A stretch of 64,000 nucleotides of DNA, taken from the NCBI RefSeq assembly GCF_029407905.1, contig NC_073641.1:15483001-15547000 (forward strand), in the 5' to 3' direction. Numbering within the stretch: position 1 is the stretch's first letter; each line of letters opens with the position of its first letter. This document shows, piece by piece, positions 57,891 to 64,000 of the stretch. This DNA comes from Bubalus kerabau. Taxonomy: Eukaryota; Chordata; Mammalia; Artiodactyla; Bovidae. The position numbers and the translations under genes are program-made. The notes beneath the pieces are model-generated. The model had not been told where the DNA came from. It saw nothing but the letters and a program-made list of their open reading frames with translations, and ran no database searches.

Positions 57891-59191
57891 ATATGTTAAT
57901 GCATTTCTTCTCGTTCTTCCATTAATCACACTGACTGGTCCTAAACTCTGTTGTGTGTAAAACATTTAACAAAATGTTGTATAGATGTGCCTGTGGACTG
58001 GGAAAATGTTTACTCAGTTGTATTTATATCAGATCCAGAAATCATAATCTTTACATGTTCAGTAACAGATTTCTATCTACTTAACCCACCTGGAGAACAA
58101 GTTGAGGTTAAAACATATGTCTTACCATATCAAAAGGTTGATCCTTGAATTTAAGTGTGAATTAATGAAGACCTCTGGAAAGGGCATCTATTGCACATCT
58201 AACACAGTACCTGGTGCAAGGAAAGCACACATTTGTTGAATGGATGAGTAAATTAATGGATGGATGGCAAAACAGAACAAAGTCAGTACCATTAGTAAGA
58301 AATAAATGTTATTTAAGAAAATAATATTAGCAACGTAAAGTATTTTGCCCAAGAAAGAGAGCCAGATAATGGATGAGCTGAGTTCTGAGTTCAGGCTGTT
58401 TAATTTCAAAGCACTTTTCTTCTAAACTAGGTAGAATGATTAGAAAAGAAATGCTAATAAGGATGAATATAATTTCCTGAATTTAAGAGGAAAAAGAAAT
58501 TGCAAAACTGCAGGATTGTGTACTGCTGATAGCCACAGTTCATACAAAAGACCTGAGAGTTTTGGCTGACCACAATCTCAGCTGAGCCCATTGTGTGATG
58601 TACTGCTAAAAAAGTGACCACCATCTGAGGCTACATTAATCAACGCAGAATATCTTGCTTGAAGTAGTAAAAGTCCTGTTCAAACCAGCTCAGCACCTTT
58701 CATTTTTCTCTCCCTGACCAATGTCTTGGACAGGATGTCGTAAAAAAGATTCAGCTCCTTGTCCCTGTGTTTCTGTGTTTTATTGTCACTGGAAAACTAT
58801 AGGGTTCACTTCATACAGACAAGAAGTGAACATATTAAGGAACTCCCATTTAACCATTCAGAATTACTAATCTTTTATTTCAGGTCCAATTCTCGCTCTC
58901 TGACTATTCCCCTTCCTTGACATTTTGGATTGTCTCTTACTTCTGTTCATACTTACATGGGAAGTAGCCATTGAATGTCTGATTGTAACTCAGAGACACA
59001 AGCCAGCAAGGTTCACTCCCACAGCCAACCTAAAAATCCTGGCCTGGATCCAGCCCTGGATACCACTAATGAGGAAAGGGGATTTACTCTGTGATGGAAC
59101 ATTGTATTTGGTTATGGGAGTCCTGCTAGGCCAGATATTGATAAGCAAAAATATAAGATTATCAAGACAATGAATTATCTAGAAACACCTG
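57891..59191. other. Unassigned sequence with weak old repeats
   Basis: Possible MIR remnants near 58190-58260 (TTGTTGAATGGATGAGTAA) and 58335-58430. The region near 58550-58640 may be an ancient interspersed repeat but is too decayed to name. No coding sequence. Confidence 0.3.
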
Positions 59192-59230
59192 AACACAACT
59201 GATCTTAGCCGAAAGACTAAAAAAGAATGT
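59192..59230 (-). pseudogene. Possible U2 snRNA 5'-end fragment
   Basis: On the minus strand, GGCTAAGATC preceded by a decayed ATTCTTTTTTAGTCTTTC resembles the first 28 bases of U2 snRNA (about 20 of 28 match, with most differences being C-to-T transitions). The rest of U2 is not seen. Small processed U2 fragments are common in mammals, but a chance match is possible. Confidence 0.35.
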
Positions 59231-60417
59231 ATTATCCAAGAAAAAGGTGAAGAAACTAAAAGAGTTTTACCTGGACGTGAACAGGCAATAATGTGTGTGG
59301 GCATGACTGTGGCTGCATGTGAACAGCTGTTATACAGAAAAAGGAATTACTCATTCTGTAAGGAAGACATGCAAATGGGTGGAAACTTCTAGGGGGCACC
59401 TTGGGTTACTGAGAGGAAGAACTCAACCATTAGGAGGTATCTATTGCTGTGGTGTTTACATACTGAAGAGAAGGTACTTTTCTTCAAAAAATTCAGAGAG
59501 TTCTTGGACTTGAGAAGAAAACGGAGCAAAAATACAACAGAGGTAAGGAATCCACAATATCCATGAGTCACTTTAAATGATCTCCAAAGGTTGGGGTGCT
59601 TTAGGGTCAATTTCTTGAAGGAGGTTGGTTTGTTTTTTTTTTTAAAGTATTTTGAAGAAAAGAACAGAGATGATTTTCAGGGAAAAAAATGGCAGAGTGT
59701 TTCACACAACACAGCTGGGGTTGAGAGAAGAGAGTATTGGGTGTAGTGAGGGGCCCTCTGTTTGACTAGACTTGAACAAGAAGTGTACAGAATAGTGAAA
59801 GAATAGGAAATTCGAGACAGTGGAGGGATAACTGATAAGTATGTCTTATTCTAGCTCTCAAGGTATTTATGAAACATTTTAGGTCATAGACTCCTAAAAG
59901 CTCCTAAACATTTATTTAAATGTAAAATAAGATCTGCTTATCTGGCAAAGAATTATATTGTTGTCAAAAATATACTGATATGTTATGAAAATTTCACATA
60001 TCATTGAATAATTTGTCAAAAATTTTATGAGGATATTCATAGACCTGAAATTTCTAAAGAAAATACTAAATATCAAGATACTATGCTATAATATATGTCT
60101 CTTTATGTACAACATATCTTTGGGAAAAGATACAAGAAATTAGTAGTAATTGCCTAGGAGGGAGACCTAAAGGGCAGGTGTTGGGGTGGAAAAGAGAATT
60201 TTCATTTTATACCTTTTGAAACTACTTGAAATTCTATAACATCTGTATGCATTACTTATTCAACTTAAAATTATTAATAAAATGGTAATCTTTTATTCCT
60301 GTTTAAATCAATATCAAAAGTTTGAAAGAGTGTATATATATCTTCCCATCCATCTGACTGTTTTAATTTCCCTCCTTTCCCACATAATTTGGATCCTGTT
60401 TTAACATGTTCCTTTTG
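59231..60417. other. Unassigned AT-rich sequence
   Basis: No gene or confident repeat. Confidence 0.35.
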
Positions 60418-60420
60418 ACA

Positions 60421-60789
60421 AGGCTTTTCTGGTGGCTCAGATGGTAAAGAATCTGCCTGTAATGTAGGAGATGCGAGTTTGACCCCTGGGTTGGGAAGAT
60501 CTCCTGGAGAAGGGAATGGCAACTCACTCCAGTATTCTTATTTAAAAAAAGAAAAAAAACAACTGTTTTTTCAGATCACTTATTAGGCTGTGCTGAGTTT
60601 TAGTTGTGGCATGTGGGATCTAGTTCCCCAACCAGGGATCGAATTCATGCCCCCCCGCACTGGGAGTGCAGAGCCCTAGCCACTGGACCATGAGGGAAGT
60701 CCCCCACTCCAGAATTCTTGCCTGGAGATTTCCATGGACAGAGGAGCCTGGTGGGGTCACAGAGTCAGGCACGACTGAGTGACTAACAA
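60421..60789 (+). mobile_element. Bov-tA SINE split by a CHR SINE
   Basis: The head and first half (AGGCTTTTCTGGTGGCTCAG to CACTCCAGTATTCTT) end at 60539. The second half resumes at 60705 and ends GACTGAGTGACTAACAATG. The two halves overlap by the duplicated 15 bases. Confidence 0.92.
60540..60704 (-). mobile_element. CHR-type SINE inside Bov-tA
   Basis: Reverse copy with a T-rich reversed tail at 60560-60575 and the reversed head CTAGCCACTGGACCATGAGG. It is bracketed by CACTCCAGTATTCTT (60525-60539) and CACTCCAGAATTCTT (60705-60719). Confidence 0.92.
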
Positions 60790-60839
60790 TGTAAGTGCAT
60801 ACCTCTCAATGTGTCCAATTTTCTCCATTCCCATTGCGA

Positions 60840-61405
60840 CTACCTTAACCTGGGGTATCAGATAACCTCTCGTGGTTACCTCCCCAGACTCCTCAATGGT
60901 CTACCTTCAGTCTCCTTTCTCTCCAATTTATTCTCCACATTGTGGCCAGTGATGTAATCATGTCACCATTGTCCTTAGGAAGAAGTCCAGACCCAAGTCT
61001 TTCAGGGTGCATCTCCTGCCTCTTCATTGTCATCTCTTGCCACCCTCACTTCTGTGCTCCAGTCTTCCTATCCCTGGCCCTCTCTTTCTCCTGGAAGGGT
61101 CTGTTATACCATTTTGCCTGGCTTATTCCTATTCTTGAGTTCCTATAGATATCACCTCCCCTGGAAAGCCTCTCAACCCCCAAACTCTGGGCTGAGAAGC
61201 CCTCCCAGGTATCTCCAGAGTCCTCTGTACTTCCTTTCGTTGTCTATTTTTCATTACCCTGGACTTATTTTACTTTTCTTGTTTCCCACACAAGACTATC
61301 ATCTCCATGAAGACAGGGGCTGTATGCTTGTGCTCACAATTATACCGCCAGACCTTAGCACAAATCTCAGAATGGATAAACACTTAAGTCAATTAGAGGA
61401 ATATT
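60840..61405 (+). mobile_element. L2 LINE 3' end
   Basis: Typical L2 3' sequence: GTCCTTAGGAAGAAGTCCAG (60971), TCACCTCCCCTGGAAAGCCT (61151), ATCTCCATGAAGACAGGGGC (61301) and the TTAGCACAAATCTCAGAATG-type end. This ancient mammalian LINE is non-coding here. The 139-codon frame over it is accidental. Confidence 0.75.
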
Positions 61406-61771
61406 CAGGAGAGAGGAGCTATTCTTTCTTATGTGTTGAAAAATAAGATTGTCGTATTTGGTAACAGAGACTTGCCTGACAGGAACATCAGATAAGAGGG
61501 ATCTTATCAGTTTAATTTATTAAATTGTGTTAATATAGTTTTGTTCATGAATATTGTCTTTGGTGAATTCCTGGAAGGAAAGCATTAGAATGCTTCCTCC
61601 CCACTGAGGATATATTTGTGTCCAGGACATGTATTAATAAGGCTGGCTCTGCTGTTAGAGAATTCTATGGTATAAGAATACCTAGACATCTAATTGTATT
61701 TGATTAAAACTTCATGAAATTTTCCTGAAATTACCTTTTACTCTCCACCACTCTTTTTCTTTCTTTTGAAA
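61406..61771. other. Unassigned sequence
   Basis: Nothing recognised. Confidence 0.35.
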
Positions 61772-61885
61772 AAAAATTTTTTTACAGTAGGTCCTTAGTA
61801 TTTATTTTAAATTTAGCAGTGTGTTCATGTCAAGCCCAAACTCCCAGTCTAGCCCTGCCCATCATTCTTTTTCTTATAGTTCCTA
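61772..61885 (-). mobile_element. L1 3' UTR fragment
   Basis: The reversed L1 words CAGTAGGTCCTTAGTATTTA (61786), AGCAGTGTGTTCATGTCAAG (61816) and AACTCCCAGTCTAGCCC are characteristic. Confidence 0.75.
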
Positions 61886-62360
61886 CTTCTCCCCAAAATA
61901 CTCCAAAATAAACTTTTTCCAATTTATCGTATTTTGTCCTAATATGAGCACATACTTTTACCTCTGAATAAAATAGTTGAAACTCAATTCCTATAAGATC
62001 ATAAGTTTGTAGTTTCTCAATTTTAAGATGACAAAGATTCTCTTTTCTTTACAAGGCAGAAGCAAACATGAAAATATAATAGCCAACAATTTTAAAACTC
62101 ATCATAATTTTGGGTACATTATAATATGGAAGAATCTGTGTCTTAAGTACATGCATACACACAAAAGCAAAGCATGCATTCGTTTGAAGGAAAAAAAATG
62201 AAAGAAAATACTGTAAAATGTTAATGTTGCTGGGATGTGGAATTATGATTAATTTTTCTTTTCTTCTTTCACTTTTCCCCAGTGTTTCTACAAGAGGGAG
62301 GGCTATATTTTTTATATCATCAACAGAAATTAATAAACTTTAAAAAGTAAGTATGTTGTG
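61886..62360. other. Unassigned AT-rich sequence
   Basis: Nothing recognised. Confidence 0.35.
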
Positions 62361-62690
62361 GGGCTTCCCTTGTAGCTCAGTGGTTAGGCATCTGCCTGAC
62401 AATGCAGGAGACACGTGTTTGGTCCCTGATCCGGAAAGATCCCACATACCACGGAGTAGCTAAGCCTGTGAGCCCCAACAGCTGAACCCATGCTCTAGAG
62501 CCCTGGAGGTGCAACTTCTGAGCCCACGCACTGAATTACTGAAGCCCACGCACCTAGAGCTGGTGGTCTGCAACAAGAGAAGCCAGCGCAATGAGAAGCC
62601 CGTGCATTGGAACTAGGAAATATCCCCCTCCTCCCAACTAGAGAAAACTGAGGCAGCACAGCCATAAATAAGTACATTTTTTTAAAATTA
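62361..62690 (+). mobile_element. CHR-2-type SINE, long form
   Basis: Head GGGCTTCCCTTGTAGCTCAG, internal TTTGGTCCCTGATCCGG, long body with GAAGCCCACGCACC, end GGCAGCACAGCCATAAATAA and a T/A tail. Confidence 0.88.
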
Positions 62691-63497
62691 TGCTGTATTG
62701 AACACATTTTCTGCTTCTCTGCTAGATGCTTGTAGTCTCAAGTTCTCAATTTATGAAATGCGTCAACACATTCTTGTCTTAACTTTGGGGCCCATCCTCT
62801 ATCTCTTTGAGCCTAGTATTAATGACTCTGCTTCTAGTCTTTGTGCCAGATTGCCAATCTTCCTTCCAGATGAAATTCCATAGAAATCTTTAATATAGAG
62901 GCTATATTCCTTTTGTTTTCACCTGTCCTTATGTGTTTTAGTATAATCAGAAAATGAATTAGTGTCTCTGACATAACTGCCCTTTCTAACACAAATAGAA
63001 CATTACAGAAATCACTTTCTGAGAGTCGGCAGATGGTACTAGATTTGGTGACTAATTAAATTTATTTGTTAATGGTGCGAAACTTGCTTAGGGGGTGTTC
63101 AGTAAATGTTCTTTTCTTCTCAGGCTCATGGTGCCCGAGAAAAAACAAAATGACTCAAGAATAGTTTTCCTTCTGTTTCTTTTGTCTGTAACATTTCTTG
63201 CGCAAACAAAATTCTCCAGATCTTATGGATCCCTTTTCTTTATAAACACATAGACAAGCATCTTGGAAAATGGCACTTTGAGTAAAGCAAAGTTAACTTC
63301 AGTTCTTGACAGTTTTGGCTCAGAGCTGCCTTACTGGTTCAGAGGAGCACTTAATTCCCTGAAGGGACAGGACAGAGGTTTTACCTTAGGGAGAAAGAGC
63401 CAATACAATCAACATTCGAACATCTCAAAGCACTTTTAGAAAGCTAATTAAGTAGAACAAACATGGACTCCCTCCTTTAGTAATGTATCGTATGATG
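62691..63497. other. Unassigned sequence
   Basis: No gene or confident repeat. Confidence 0.35.
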
Positions 63498-63703
63498 TAT
63501 GAGGAGTCGCTCAGTTGTGTCCAACTCTGCGACCCCACGGACTGTAGCCCACCATGCTCCTCTGTCCATGGGATTCTCTAGGCAAGAATACCGGAGTGGT
63601 TAGCCATTTGTTCCTCCAGGGAATCTTCCTGACCCAGGGATCGAACTCAATTCTCTCACTTTGCAGGCAGATTCTTTACCATCTGAGCCATCAGGGAAGC
63701 CCC
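63498..63703 (-). mobile_element. Bov-tA SINE
   Basis: Reverse copy from GTCGCTCAGTTGTGTCCAAC to GAGCCATCAGGGAAGCCCC. Confidence 0.9.
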
Positions 63704-63725
63704 AATTAGTAGTATATATGTGTGT

Positions 63726-63832
63726 ACCAGTCTCTCAGTCGTGTCCAACTCTGCGACCCCATGGACTATAGCCCACCAAGCTCCTCTGTCCAAGGGATTC
63801 TCCAGGCAAGAATACTGGAGTGGGTTGCCATA
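63726..63832 (-). mobile_element. Bov-tA or Bov-A fragment
   Basis: Reverse A-part only (AGTCTCTCAGTCGTGTCCAA to GAGTGGGTTGCCAT). The head is missing, so it may be 5'-truncated Bov-tA. Confidence 0.85.
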
Positions 63833-63869
63833 TAGAGCTCTTCAAAAAGAAAAAACTGTTTTTTTGTTG

Positions 63870-64000
63870 TTTAATGATTTTTTAAAAATTTTATTGAAGT
63901 ATAGTTGATTTACAATGTTATATCAATTTCTTCTATACAACAAAGTAACTCAGCTATACATATATATTTACTCTTTTTCATGTTCTTTTCCATTATGGTT
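63870..64000 (-). mobile_element. L1 3' end, continuing past the window
   Basis: Reversed L1 3' UTR: TTTATTGAAGTATAGTTGAT (63889), TACAACAAAGTAACTCAGC (63935). It is cut by the window end. Confidence 0.85.

Noticed and set aside
61027..61446. A 139-codon frame at 61 kb
   Set aside because: It lies over an L2 3' end, which is non-coding, and the product has no domain.
2349..63832. Regularly repeated short sequences as a CRISPR-like array
   Set aside because: The repeats are dispersed SINE and BovB ends at irregular spacing, in a ruminant genome. No array or cas gene exists.

Overview
This is vertebrate nuclear DNA, and the repeats identify it as a ruminant, most likely a bovid (cattle, buffalo, sheep or goat type). 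The diagnostic elements are eleven BovB (RTE-type) LINE copies, seven Bov-A2 dimer SINEs whose tails are CAG/CTG runs, more than a dozen Bov-tA SINEs, tRNA-derived CHR-type SINEs, and a ruminant mariner. No bacterial-style operon, CRISPR array or complete host protein-coding exon is visible. Almost every open frame longer than about 100 codons lies in transposon sequence or in the GC-rich island. Repeat names come from remembered consensus sequences, not from a search.

Layout. 0-6 kb holds an old L1 interrupted by a Tigger-type DNA transposon and a Bov-A2, then a multi-level nest: a BovB split by an L1 that itself carries two more BovB insertions. 6.9-8.25 kb is a nearly full-length mariner with a decayed transposase. 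9.5-12.9 kb is L1 with BovB, CHR and Bov-A2. 12.9-16.9 kb is a BovB abutting a 2.9-kb hAT relic with a BED-type transposase. 17-26.8 kb holds L1, BovB, CHR SINEs, an ERV-type LTR and a second hAT relic. 26.8-30.9 kb is AT-rich and almost free of recognisable repeats.

About 30.9-32.3 kb is a strong CpG island with Sp1 boxes, CRE-like palindromes, a GCC repeat and a G-quadruplex run. It is the only good candidate host promoter. The gene could run either way: a GTGAGT donor lies on the minus strand near 31187, and weaker donors lie on the plus strand. I cannot name the gene, and no downstream coding exon is evident, so much of the window is probably first intron and upstream DNA.

32.3-38 kb is mostly unique sequence with MIR, CHR and Bov-tA copies. 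38.2-43.35 kb is the most structured retroposon block: a forward BovB plus Bov-A2 facing a reverse Bov-A2 plus BovB across a 0.47-kb L1 spacer. The second BovB carries a 5' inversion typical of twin priming. 43.6-64 kb continues with SINEs, L1 3' ends, an MLT1-like LTR, BovB, MIR, MER20, L2 and more SINEs. I found no evidence of a new gene system. The interest lies in insertion history, the orphan promoter and a few possibly exapted old elements.
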